DNA from: Eubacterium ruminantium
GTDB lineage: Bacteria; Bacillota; Clostridia; Lachnospirales; Lachnospiraceae
Assembly (NCBI GenBank): GCA_900108205.1
Contig: FNUU01000006.1
Span: 108,176-146,313, forward strand
DNA: 38,138 bases
Direction of reading: 5' to 3'
A program made the position numbers and the translations under genes. The number at the start of each line of letters is the position of its first letter. The stretch's first letter is position 1. Shown piece after piece: positions 8,865 through 17,503 of this stretch. Below the pieces are notes generated by a model that was given only the letters and a program-made list of their open reading frames with translations, was not told the DNA's origin and searched no databases.

Positions 8865-11800
8865 GTGGGAAGAGTAAGCATCAAAAAACATTTGGTCCTG
8901 GCCTTGCTTTGTGCGGTAATATGTGCGGCTGCTGTTATAGCCGGCGTGCATAAGATTCAGGCTGAACCGGATGTGATCAGGGTTAAGAATCTGAGTGAGC
9001 TTGAGGCCGCATTGAGTGGCGGAGATCAGAAGATCGTTCTTGATAAGGATATCGAAGTTAAGGGATATCTTTTAATTGATGGCGACAAGACAATCTCTAT
9101 CGACCTGAATGGACATAAGCTGAAGCTTGATGTAAATATGACAAAGCGCAGCAGCATCCGTGTTCATGGTGGGGCAAAGCTTATTATCTCTAACAGCGGT
9201 GATGAAGAGGAAGGTCAGATAACCGGCGGATATACATTAGGAGGCTTTGGTGGAGGCATCCAGGTAAGCGGCGGAAGTCTTGTACTTAACAGTGGATGGA
9301 TAACCAATGGTACGTCAAGAGCCGGAGGAGGTGTAGCTCTTATTAATGGAGGCACCTTCGAGATGAATGGCGGTGTAATTCAGAAATGCTATATGGAAGG
9401 CATACACATTGGCCGAGGCGGTGGAGTTTACGTTGGAACCGGATGTTCATTTGTTATGAACGGCGGTATCATCCGTGGAAACCAGGAGAAGACCGCATGG
9501 AAGAATAACGGCGGTGGCGTATATGTTGAGGAAGGCGCTACTTTCCGTATGACCGGAGGAAAGATCGGCGATCATCTGGTAGTTAATGGAGCAAATTCCA
9601 TTTCCGGAAATGGTGCCGGTGTATATGTTAACGGTGGTGAGTTTATCTTTGAAGGCGGTTCTGTCGAGAATAATGTTACCAGTGCCAGCGGTGCAGGTAT
9701 TTATCTGAATGACGGAAGTAAATTCAAGATGACCGGAGAGACTGAAGTTTTCTATAACATGGTTACAGACCTTGGTGCAGCAATCTATGTAAAGAATGCA
9801 TCGGTTGAGATCGAAGGAACACATATTTATAGAAATACATCAGGCAATATTTGTGGTGGTATTTATATCGATCCATCACAGGCAAGTACAATGACGATCA
9901 AGAATTCTGTATTTGATAATAATATCGGTGCTGTCTGTGCCGGAGCTATTTATCTCGCTGGCGGCGGACTCGGACTGGACAACGTAACATTTAAAGAAAA
10001 TATGGTAAATGTAGAAAATGGCGGAGCCATTACCGTTGATTCAAATGCGGTTCTTCAGGTGAATAAGGGAAGCTTTACCAAGAATTCAGTCTTAGAAGGA
10101 TATGGTGGAGCTATCTATATGATGGGCGGTTCTACAGTAAAGCTTTCAGATGTTACTATAACGGAAAATGAAGCCGTTGATGGTGGTGCGATCTATGCAC
10201 TGGCTGATTCTACTCTCTGCATTACAAACGGCAGCATAAACAAAAACAAGGCAAAGTCAAGCCAGGACAGCTCAGTATTTGTAGCCGGTGGTATCAAGTC
10301 AGAAGGAAAGCTGAAGCTTGGCGGTGCACCGGTTATCACAGGTAACAAGCATTGTGATAGTACAGGAAAGAAACTTGTAAGAACAAGCAATGTACTTCTT
10401 GCCGAGTACAGCTATATTGATCTTATTGAGCCTCTCAGCAAGGATGCAGAGGTTGGTGTATGGAAGGAAGCAGCTGACAAGAGAATTACTTCAAGTTATG
10501 GGGATAAGTCACTTGATACATGGAGAACAAATCCGACTTATTATTTCTTCAGTGACAATGATGATTACTATGCACAGAAGAATCCGGACATTAAGCAGGG
10601 TGAAGATTATTTCCATGAAGTATATCTGATGAAGCCTGAGCATATTCATGAAATGACACTTGAACCTGCAGTTGCTGCAACCTGTGTGGATGAAGGCTGC
10701 AAGGAATATTATAAGTGCAGCGAATGTGAGCATATCTTTAAAGACGATGCCGGAGAGTATGAGTACTCTGAGCAGAAGAACGATAATGGTATTTACTTTG
10801 AACTTGTTACTTCTAGGGATCCAAAGAATCATGTAGGCGGCTGCGATGAGACAGTTAAGGTTATTGAAGAGCCTGACTGTACAAAGGCCGGAGAAAATGA
10901 AGTTACAAGAACCTGCAAGAGCTGTAAGGAAGTTGTTGAGATCGTTCGCAGACCGGTTGATGCTCTGGGACATGATCTTGAAGCGATTACAGAATATAAT
11001 GGTGTTAACGGTCACGGAGAGAAATGTACAAGATGTGACTATTACTGGTTCGTTCCGGATGCCGTAGTTGGTTGTAATCATCTTAATCTGGATGAGCATG
11101 AGAAAGTAGATCCTAGCTGTACAGAGGGTGGTATGAAGGCATACGGAGTATGTCAGGACTGCGGCGCTTATGTAGGCTATGATGAAGAGAATAGTGAATA
11201 TATCAGAGATCATGAGTTAACTGATGATGAGATCAAAGAACTCGTTCTTATGCCTCTCGGACATGATGTGATCACTGATGAAGCAGGAGATGCAAAATGG
11301 TTTGTTGATGATTCAACGGTTATAGAGCCTGACTGTGAAACAGATGGTTTACACGATGAATATACTGAATGCAGAAGATGCCAGGCTCATCTTGAGATGA
11401 GAACTATTAAGGATCCTGCACTGAATCATGATCTGAGTGATATATACGTTGAAAATTGCAGGCTCATGAGAAAGTGTTTAAGAGACGGATGTAATGTTCT
11501 TATCGCATGCGGTGTATGTCATGATCTTGTAGAGGTTGCCAAGGTTGATCCTAAATGTACAGCAGATGGTCATGAAGCTGTTTATGCTTGTATTAATTGT
11601 GGACAGCTTATAAAATATGAGGATTATCATGACTTTGGAATGCCTATCAATATAAGCTATCAGGATATTGTAATAGATGCTCTCGGTCATAAATTTGGCG
11701 AGTGGCAGATCTTGACTGAGCCTACTGCAACAACAAAGGGTCAGGAAATCCATTATTGTGAAAGATGTGATGCCTTCGAGGTTCGTGACATGGATGTTGA

Positions 11801-12377
11801 GGTTACCTACAGATTTACCAAGGGTGACGGCTCAGAGTGGAAGAACGGAAGTACAGGTTCACTTGGCTTTACAGTAAAGAGAAGCTACAAGGATGAGGAT
11901 ACCTTCAGCAAGTGGTTCACCGGTAATATCTATGTTGATGGAACACTTCTTACAGAAGATGATGCAACAGCATCTGAAGGAAGCGTAAATATTGATCTTA
12001 AGGATTCATTCTTAAATACTCTTGAGGTAGGTGACCACACCATTACCGTTGAGTTTGAGGATGCAGAGGTTTCTGCTGAGTTTAAGGTGGCAGAGGCTGA
12101 TACAACTGAGGAAAAATCAGAAGATACATCTGAAGAAAAATCAGAAGATACATCTGAAGATAAATCTGAGGAGAATACAGAAGAGAAGAAAGAGGCTGAC
12201 GTTACAGATACAACAGAGGCACCTGTTGATCCAAAGGCACCTAAAACCGGTGATGATTCACCTGTAGCAGGATTTATGTTACTCATGGCTGTTTCCGGTG
12301 CGGCAATGGCCGGATGCTTAGGTCTCAGATCTAAGAAGAGATATATGGCTGAGTCTGACAAAACAGATGAAGAGTAA
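8865..12377 (+). CDS. Cell-wall-anchored beta-helix protein with Cys-pair modules
   Basis: 1170 aa with a GTG start behind AAAGGAGA. A signal peptide (residues about 8-32) is followed by residues about 40-560 of right-handed beta-helix repeats rich in GGGVYV, GGAIYM and NGGTFEMNGG turns, as in polymorphic adhesins and pectate-lyase-fold proteins. Residues about 590-980 hold roughly seven modules of about 60 residues, each with a C-(x)n-G-(x)n-CxxC pattern (for example CTKAGENEV...CKSC, CTEGGMKAY...CQDC, CTADGHEAV...CINC). A beta-sandwich, an acidic SEDTSEEK spacer and a C-terminal sorting signal follow: APKTGDD, a hydrophobic helix and RSKKR. It should be covalently attached to the wall by a sortase accepting xPKTGD. 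It is probably an adhesin or a glycan-binding protein; the ligand is unknown. Confidence 0.85.
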   Translation: MGRVSIKKHLVLALLCAVICAAAVIAGVHKIQAEPDVIRVKNLSELEAALSGGDQKIVLDKDIEVKGYLLIDGDKTISIDLNGHKLKLDVNMTKRSSIRVHGGAKLIISNSGDEEEGQITGGYTLGGFGGGIQVSGGSLVLNSGWITNGTSRAGGGVALINGGTFEMNGGVIQKCYMEGIHIGRGGGVYVGTGCSFVMNGGIIRGNQEKTAWKNNGGGVYVEEGATFRMTGGKIGDHLVVNGANSISGNGAGVYVNGGEFIFEGGSVENNVTSASGAGIYLNDGSKFKMTGETEVFYNMVTDLGAAIYVKNASVEIEGTHIYRNTSGNICGGIYIDPSQASTMTIKNSVFDNNIGAVCAGAIYLAGGGLGLDNVTFKENMVNVENGGAITVDSNAVLQVNKGSFTKNSVLEGYGGAIYMMGGSTVKLSDVTITENEAVDGGAIYALADSTLCITNGSINKNKAKSSQDSSVFVAGGIKSEGKLKLGGAPVITGNKHCDSTGKKLVRTSNVLLAEYSYIDLIEPLSKDAEVGVWKEAADKRITSSYGDKSLDTWRTNPTYYFFSDNDDYYAQKNPDIKQGEDYFHEVYLMKPEHIHEMTLEPAVAATCVDEGCKEYYKCSECEHIFKDDAGEYEYSEQKNDNGIYFELVTSRDPKNHVGGCDETVKVIEEPDCTKAGENEVTRTCKSCKEVVEIVRRPVDALGHDLEAITEYNGVNGHGEKCTRCDYYWFVPDAVVGCNHLNLDEHEKVDPSCTEGGMKAYGVCQDCGAYVGYDEENSEYIRDHELTDDEIKELVLMPLGHDVITDEAGDAKWFVDDSTVIEPDCETDGLHDEYTECRRCQAHLEMRTIKDPALNHDLSDIYVENCRLMRKCLRDGCNVLIACGVCHDLVEVAKVDPKCTADGHEAVYACINCGQLIKYEDYHDFGMPINISYQDIVIDALGHKFGEWQILTEPTATTKGQEIHYCERCDAFEVRDMDVEVTYRFTKGDGSEWKNGSTGSLGFTVKRSYKDEDTFSKWFTGNIYVDGTLLTEDDATASEGSVNIDLKDSFLNTLEVGDHTITVEFEDAEVSAEFKVAEADTTEEKSEDTSEEKSEDTSEDKSEENTEEKKEADVTDTTEAPVDPKAPKTGDDSPVAGFMLLMAVSGAAMAGCLGLRSKKRYMAESDKTDEE
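12111..12182 (+). repeat. 24-bp tandem repeat encoding the acidic wall spacer
   Basis: Two identical 24-bp units (12111-12134 and 12135-12158) and one diverged unit (12159-12182) encode EKSEDTSE-type octapeptides just before the sorting signal. Copy number changes would alter the length of the wall-spanning stalk. Confidence 0.75.
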
Positions 12378-12434
12378 TAATTAAAAACTATCATAAAAAC
12401 TGTAGCAGTAGAAATTTAGTATTAAAAAAAATAT

Positions 12435-12476
12435 GCAGGACGGTAGATATAAAAAAAATTTACCGCCCTGCTTTTT
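12435..12476 (+). terminator. Intrinsic terminator of the wall-anchored protein gene
   Basis: A 14-bp stem (12435-12448 with 12458-12471, one mismatch and one G-U pair) is followed by TTTTTATTT. Confidence 0.9.
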
Positions 12477-12572
12477 ATTTATATAAAATTGGCCAAATAT
12501 ATTTATCAAAAAAATTTTAAAAATTTATTGTTCATTGTTACGCTTTTGTTGCGCTTGGTGTGTTAAATTAGG

Positions 12573-12601
12573 TTTACGAAATAAGAAAACACATATATAA
12601 T
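12573..12601 (+). promoter_or_regulatory. Probable promoter of the 1252-aa protein gene
   Basis: TTTACG (12573-12578), a 17-bp spacer and a perfect TATAAT (12596-12601) lie 65 bases before the GTG start. The rest of the 288-base gap is very AT-rich with no gene. Confidence 0.55.
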
Positions 12602-12665
12602 TCTGTTATAGGAATTATGAGACAGTTAATAATCAGAATGAAATATATTACAGGAGGAAAAGACA

Positions 12666-15600
12666 GTGAAAGAAGTAGATAACGAAATCGAAGAGGTAAA
12701 GGGAACCGGAAGCGAAGTGGTTGAGATTGAAATGCCGGCACCGGATGATTTTGCGGGTACACCTGAGGAGAGAACTATATTCGGTCAGCAGGTTATAGCA
12801 GGCTTTAATAACCAGAAAACCTTACTGGACAAGGTGTATTATTATATCTCATATTACACATATAAGTCATTGATGGAAACTTCACTCGATAGGGAATTTC
12901 CGGATGGAAAGGTTATCATTCCTCCTGGAACTGATCCGGAAAAAAGACAGAAAATGATAAATGATGTTCAGACAAGGGTTAATAATCTTGTGAACATGAG
13001 AGAAAGGATCGGGCTCAGCAGAACCAATAATACATCTCCGGAAGATGAGCAAACTTTTGAAGTTATGCAGAAACTGTTTATTTCATCTTTAATCGGAGAC
13101 GGAAGCAGAAAGGCTCTGCTCGAGGGAATGAAGATGATATCTCTCATCAGTGAATATCATATTTATAAGGGTGGAATGGATTATAATGACACACTGAACA
13201 AAATGGCTCCTGATGTCAAAAACAAAGAGAAGAAGGCTCTTGGAATCAATTACTATGATCCTTATAACATTAATACACTCTATGCAGGTGCGATTGGTGA
13301 TCTCAGGTTTAATCTTAACGGATCCATTGCCAGCCTTAGTGAGGCCGATCCTGACGGAATAGCTGACCAGATTTTTGAGGCGCTTCATTTTAACAAATAT
13401 ATGAAGGTTTCAACCTTCATGAACAAGATCGGTTTCAATGCTGATGAGCAGAAGCGCTTTCTTGATATAAAGGGTTTTAATAAAGATGAAACCGTATATG
13501 AAGCCTATAAGAGAAAGCTGACAGCTGATAATAACGGGCAGGCCGTGTCGGAAGAAGATATCCTTGCAGAAATAAAATATGATTATATCCATGATCTTAC
13601 AACCGGAGTTATTCAGGATATATCCGGACAGCCATATAACTATTTTAATGATAAATATTATGATGGCATGACAATGGATTATTACATGAATATCCTGGGT
13701 ATGAATTCTGATGAAAAGGAGCTTTTCATTTCAGAAAACAGCAGAAGATTCGCCGGTGATGAGGTTAAACCTGACTTTATTGATGAGAAGGGAAATATTA
13801 AGAGGGATGCCACAGTCAAGGATGTATTTAAGGCGCTCTTCTATAAGGATGAGGCGTATTTAAAGGATACTAAGAAAAAGAAGATAGATGCTGAATTATT
13901 TAATAAGTTTGGAAAGGGATATGTTGTTAAACCTGAAGATTATATCACTTATGATAATCTGGCAGTAATAACCGAAGATGATTATAAGACCTATGCCAAG
14001 GATATAGTTCAGAGAGAAACAGACAGATTCAAATTTAAAGGATATAAAGGCAGGAATAATGCAACAATTGAGAAATTCCTCTGTACAGCCGGATATTCAA
14101 AGTCTGAGAGACAGGAATATTATACGGCTAATAATGTACAGGCTTCTGATAAGGCCAAGGATGTTTTAAAAGCTCAGTATATAAAGGAAAAGAAGCTTAA
14201 TCCTGAGGATGCAGCCAAGGTTACTGATGATACAGTATTCAATTATGCTACGGATTTCATGGAATCAGAGCGTGAAAGATTTAAGAAGAGCGGAAGAAAG
14301 CGTGCTGCATACAATGTTGGCTTCCAGGTAAGAGATGAGCTTATGGATTCCATGAAAACGGATTTTGATAAAGGCACGTTTAAAGCCGGAATTAATATCT
14401 TTGCAGGTGAGAATTTTGATGGCAAGAATCTTAAACCGGAGCCTAATGCGACAAAACCGGACGATATTGATTATAATGATTGGCTGGAAAATGAGATCAA
14501 GACTAAGCTTGTACCAAATGAGGAAAAGAATCTTTCAGGACATGTTAAATCATTTAAGAAGATATTGACAAGCGGAAAGCAGCTTAATTTCGGTAATGAT
14601 AAGACAATCCAGAAGTATTATGATACAAATGTGGTTACAACAAATCCTGTATTCATCAGAGGTGCCATATCACAGCTCAATGCAACAAAGAAGGGAAGCG
14701 CAAACACTGCAAAGTACGACAATATGATGGATGCTCTTAAGGAATATGAGTTAAAGCTTATTTCCTCAGAGCAGGAGGGAGTTCTCGCAGCCAAGAATAA
14801 AGTTATTGAAATGTGTAAGGCATATATCAAGGGCAGAAAGAGCAAGAGAAGCAGTGAAGCCGGCAATAAGAGATTTGAGGTAGCTTCAACAGTCCTTTAT
14901 ACACTTATGCCAAGGGATGAATTTAGAACATGGGCAAATGATGTAAATAGTCACAGATCCGGTGAGTATCTTCTGACATACCCTAGATGCGCAGAGAGAC
15001 AGCTTAAGTATTATACAGAGCAGGAGAAGATTGAAGAGGATGCACAGGAAAACACGAAGTATGACAAGACCTTCATGTCTCAGGAATATTCAAGTGAACT
15101 GAGAAAATTTGAAAAGTTTGTCGGCATGAATCCGGAATTTGATGATAAATATGCCAAATTAATTAACAAAAACGAGCATGCTGCAAAATTCACAGCAATC
15201 CCTAAAGATGTCAGAATAAGTCCTATTGGATCATCTGCAATAAGAAGAGGAATTTCAGAAAAAGATTTTGCGGCTCTGGTATATAGTGGAGTATATACAC
15301 AGGAAGCATTACAGGCTGATCCGAGACTTAAGGATCATCCGGATACCAAGGGTCTCTATACAGGAAAGGATTATACAACGGAGCTTGTAAAGAACCCTCC
15401 TTCAGCTGAGTCAGGAAAATATTTGGATGTTCTTGTTAAGGGCAGAGAGGCAGCCATAAATGCTCTAAATGATTATTCTATAGGCAGCAAATATCTTCTT
15501 GCTCACCTTGTAGCAACAGGTATCAGATACGCAGCTGCAGCAGGAAGAAGCATGACAAAGCTCGATGACAGTCTCTATATGAACAGTGAGATGGGTAGGC

Positions 15601-16424
15601 GTCTTATAGATATGATCGACAGAGACAATGAGCTTAAGCATATAATCAGTTTGTTTGGCATTGAGAATATGGATAAGGATATAGAGTATGTCAAGAGCAT
15701 GAATACACTTTCTGAGGTTTATCAGAAGTCAACGGCTGCAAGCAAATATATCGATAATATTGATAATATGATTAAAGAGGCTCCGGAAGCAAGTCATGAG
15801 ATAAAAAGTTCGATGAAGGAAGAACTTGTAACGGATGTTCTTATGACCAAGCTCATAGAGGATTGCAATACCAAATACAAAGAGGCTAACCGAAACAGAA
15901 CAAAGTACAAAAACGAAATAAAGCCTGCTTATGAAAAGTATCGTAAGGAGACCGGCAAGCTTCCTCAGTTAGATCCTAATATTCTTGATGATAAAGGGAA
16001 TGTCAGAGAAGGTACACTCTCTCCTGAAGAATATCAGAAGAGGAGAAATGAACTCGAGGATGAGTATAAGCATGCTGTAAAGCTTGCAGATGATCATGTC
16101 CGCGATAATCCGCTTATGGACAGCCTCAGCGATAAGAAGTCCACAGATTTACTGAGAGAAAGCGTAAGAAAGATTGTTAAGGATTCAGGAATTGCCAAGA
16201 AATCTATAAGGGAGATCAAAGCAGAGCTTAATAAGCCTAAGATTGTTAATAAGGTCGCTGCGCTTGCAACACAGACCAGAGAACAGAAAAATGAAGCAGC
16301 GGCAGAAGCAGCCAGAAAGGCAAGAGAAGCTGCCAGAAAGGCAAGAGAAGCTGCCAGAAAGGCAAGAGAAGCTGCCAGAAAGAAAACAGTTAATAAAGCT
16401 CCAAAAGCTCCAGGAATGAATTAA
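12666..16424 (+). CDS. Large helical charged protein of unknown function (1252 aa)
   Basis: GTG start 7 bases behind CAGGAGGAAA. No signal peptide or membrane helix is seen; the protein is hydrophilic, Lys/Asp/Glu-rich and predicted mostly helical. Between residues about 250 and 520 a module occurs three times: a helix ending in a Gly-Phe/Met/Tyr turn followed by a (D/S)E(K/R) helix, for example MNKIGFNADEQKRF, MNILGMNSDEKELF and LCTAGYSKSERQEY, then a Lys-rich helix. The C-terminus has four ARKAREA heptads and ends APGMN, comparable with PGMR at the end of the 654-aa protein downstream. I do not recognise the family. It may be paralogous in plan to the 654- and 925-aa proteins, and its size and multidomain helical layout could fit an intracellular scaffold or an exported effector. 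Confidence 0.8.
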   Translation: MKEVDNEIEEVKGTGSEVVEIEMPAPDDFAGTPEERTIFGQQVIAGFNNQKTLLDKVYYYISYYTYKSLMETSLDREFPDGKVIIPPGTDPEKRQKMINDVQTRVNNLVNMRERIGLSRTNNTSPEDEQTFEVMQKLFISSLIGDGSRKALLEGMKMISLISEYHIYKGGMDYNDTLNKMAPDVKNKEKKALGINYYDPYNINTLYAGAIGDLRFNLNGSIASLSEADPDGIADQIFEALHFNKYMKVSTFMNKIGFNADEQKRFLDIKGFNKDETVYEAYKRKLTADNNGQAVSEEDILAEIKYDYIHDLTTGVIQDISGQPYNYFNDKYYDGMTMDYYMNILGMNSDEKELFISENSRRFAGDEVKPDFIDEKGNIKRDATVKDVFKALFYKDEAYLKDTKKKKIDAELFNKFGKGYVVKPEDYITYDNLAVITEDDYKTYAKDIVQRETDRFKFKGYKGRNNATIEKFLCTAGYSKSERQEYYTANNVQASDKAKDVLKAQYIKEKKLNPEDAAKVTDDTVFNYATDFMESERERFKKSGRKRAAYNVGFQVRDELMDSMKTDFDKGTFKAGINIFAGENFDGKNLKPEPNATKPDDIDYNDWLENEIKTKLVPNEEKNLSGHVKSFKKILTSGKQLNFGNDKTIQKYYDTNVVTTNPVFIRGAISQLNATKKGSANTAKYDNMMDALKEYELKLISSEQEGVLAAKNKVIEMCKAYIKGRKSKRSSEAGNKRFEVASTVLYTLMPRDEFRTWANDVNSHRSGEYLLTYPRCAERQLKYYTEQEKIEEDAQENTKYDKTFMSQEYSSELRKFEKFVGMNPEFDDKYAKLINKNEHAAKFTAIPKDVRISPIGSSAIRRGISEKDFAALVYSGVYTQEALQADPRLKDHPDTKGLYTGKDYTTELVKNPPSAESGKYLDVLVKGREAAINALNDYSIGSKYLLAHLVATGIRYAAAAGRSMTKLDDSLYMNSEMGRRLIDMIDRDNELKHIISLFGIENMDKDIEYVKSMNTLSEVYQKSTAASKYIDNIDNMIKEAPEASHEIKSSMKEELVTDVLMTKLIEDCNTKYKEANRNRTKYKNEIKPAYEKYRKETGKLPQLDPNILDDKGNVREGTLSPEEYQKRRNELEDEYKHAVKLADDHVRDNPLMDSLSDKKSTDLLRESVRKIVKDSGIAKKSIREIKAELNKPKIVNKVAALATQTREQKNEAAAEAARKAREAARKAREAARKAREAARKKTVNKAPKAPGMN
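16311..16383 (+). repeat. 21-bp tandem repeat encoding ARKAREA heptads
   Basis: Three identical 21-bp units (16311-16331, 16332-16352, 16353-16373) and a partial fourth encode an Ala/Arg heptad helix at the C-terminus of the 1252-aa protein. Identity at the nucleotide level indicates recent expansion. Confidence 0.85.
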
Positions 16425-16502
16425 TGTCAGGTGCATTCCGGTAATTGGATAGCCTGCATTACTCCGGACTAGTAACGGAAAATAAATTAAATAATGGATT
16501 AT

Positions 16503-16540
16503 CAAAAGGCAGAAGCGTATTACACGGCTTCTGCCTTTTG
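16503..16540 (+). terminator. Strong terminator, potentially bidirectional
   Basis: Perfect 14-bp stem CAAAAGGCAGAAGC (16503-16516) with its complement at 16527-16540. The 3' arm carries TTTT and the opposite strand has AAAA in the mirrored place. Confidence 0.85.
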
Positions 16541-16586
16541 CTCTTATGTGCTTTTATTATAGTTTCTGTTGTGGTAAAATTTGACT

Positions 16587-16780
16587 GTTATATGTGAAAA
16601 ACATATAACTGTCGGGTAATGTGATCGATAAACCGGTCATGCAACAGACAGCTATGTTATATGCGGAGAACATATAACTGTCGGTGCAGCAAGATCGACA
16701 AATTGATCATGAGAAAGAATTAATTGTTGAATATAATAATTAATAACTATCTGGGCAGTGTGATCGACAAATTGATCATG
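16587..16780 (+). repeat. Three phased hairpin-plus-palindrome repeats upstream of the 174-aa gene
   Basis: Each unit is GTTATATG, a 7-nt loop, CATATAAC, then TGTCGG and about 10 bases on GATCGAYAAAYYGRTCATG. Hairpins lie at 16587-16609 and 16656-16678 with the third decayed around 16727-16747; the downstream parts lie at 16601-16641, 16670-16711 and 16741-16780. Copies start 69-70 bases apart. They fill most of the 416-base gap before the gene at 16841. A second A/T-only inverted repeat (TTAACAT 16784-16790, ATGTTAA 16801-16807) followed by T7 precedes the ribosome binding site. Function is unknown; operators for a dimeric regulator or an RNA-level switch are possible. Confidence 0.75.
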
Positions 16781-16840
16781 AGATTAACATATTAACTAAA
16801 ATGTTAATTATATATTTTTTTAGTTGGAGGAAGGGGAAAA

Positions 16841-17365
16841 ATGGATAGTTTCAGTACATATCAGGGAGCGTTAGATATTTTCAGAAAAGTAAATTCTGTA
16901 GGTGAAAGAGAGAATTGTGTATTCGGAGCAATCGTAGATTTTTCGAAGAGCAGCGATGTTACACCTTCGATGGCGGGCCTTGGAGCTTTTGGAGCAGTAG
17001 GATACGTGGTCGGCAGTGTGGTCGGAGCAGAAAGAGATGAAAGAGTTAGAAGGATCAATGAATTCATTTTTGTCTTGCTTGACTTTAACGAAAATGGTTT
17101 CGGAGTAATGCCTTTAAGGGGTGGTGGAATGAAGATCAATCCGGAAAAACTTACTCCATGTTATGATGCATTTTTCTATTTCTATTATCAGGAAGTACAT
17201 AGTATTACAGTCAAAAACTACATGGGTATAAGAAAAAGTGTAAAATCCATTACCATAATCCTGAACAACGGAAGAAAACTGAATTTTACAGCAAATATGG
17301 AAGAGAAAACACTGCCTTATCAGGTAAATGGCATGAAGACATTTGTTGAGAGATATCAAAGATAG
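16841..17365 (+). CDS. Small protein with Gly-rich hydrophobic segment, possibly PH-like
   Basis: 174 aa, start behind TTGGAGGAAGGGG. Residues about 45-65 form a Gly/Val/Ala segment (GLGAFGAVGYVVGSVVGAE) that may be a short membrane-associated helix. The C-terminal half is beta-rich (EVHSITVKNYMGIRKSVKSI, then ITIILNNGRKLNFTAN), reminiscent of bacterial PH-like domains. The family is not recognised with certainty. It lies between two of the large helical protein genes and is preceded by the phased repeats at 16587-16780, so it could be regulated separately from its neighbours. Confidence 0.7.
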   Translation: MDSFSTYQGALDIFRKVNSVGERENCVFGAIVDFSKSSDVTPSMAGLGAFGAVGYVVGSVVGAERDERVRRINEFIFVLLDFNENGFGVMPLRGGGMKINPEKLTPCYDAFFYFYYQEVHSITVKNYMGIRKSVKSITIILNNGRKLNFTANMEEKTLPYQVNGMKTFVERYQR

Positions 17366-17503
17366 TATAGAATAAAAATCCTCCGTGAAAATTAATAAGA
17401 ATAAAATCAAAAAAATCATAAAATGATTGTTGCGGTTTTGTTATGTGTATCATTGTAGAATGAGTACAGTAAAAAGAAAAAGAACAAAACGGAGGAAATC
17501 ATT

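Noticed and set aside
9447..11213. Long minus-strand frames inside the wall-anchored protein gene
   Set aside because: Mirror frames of a biased repetitive gene, no ribosome binding sites or domains.
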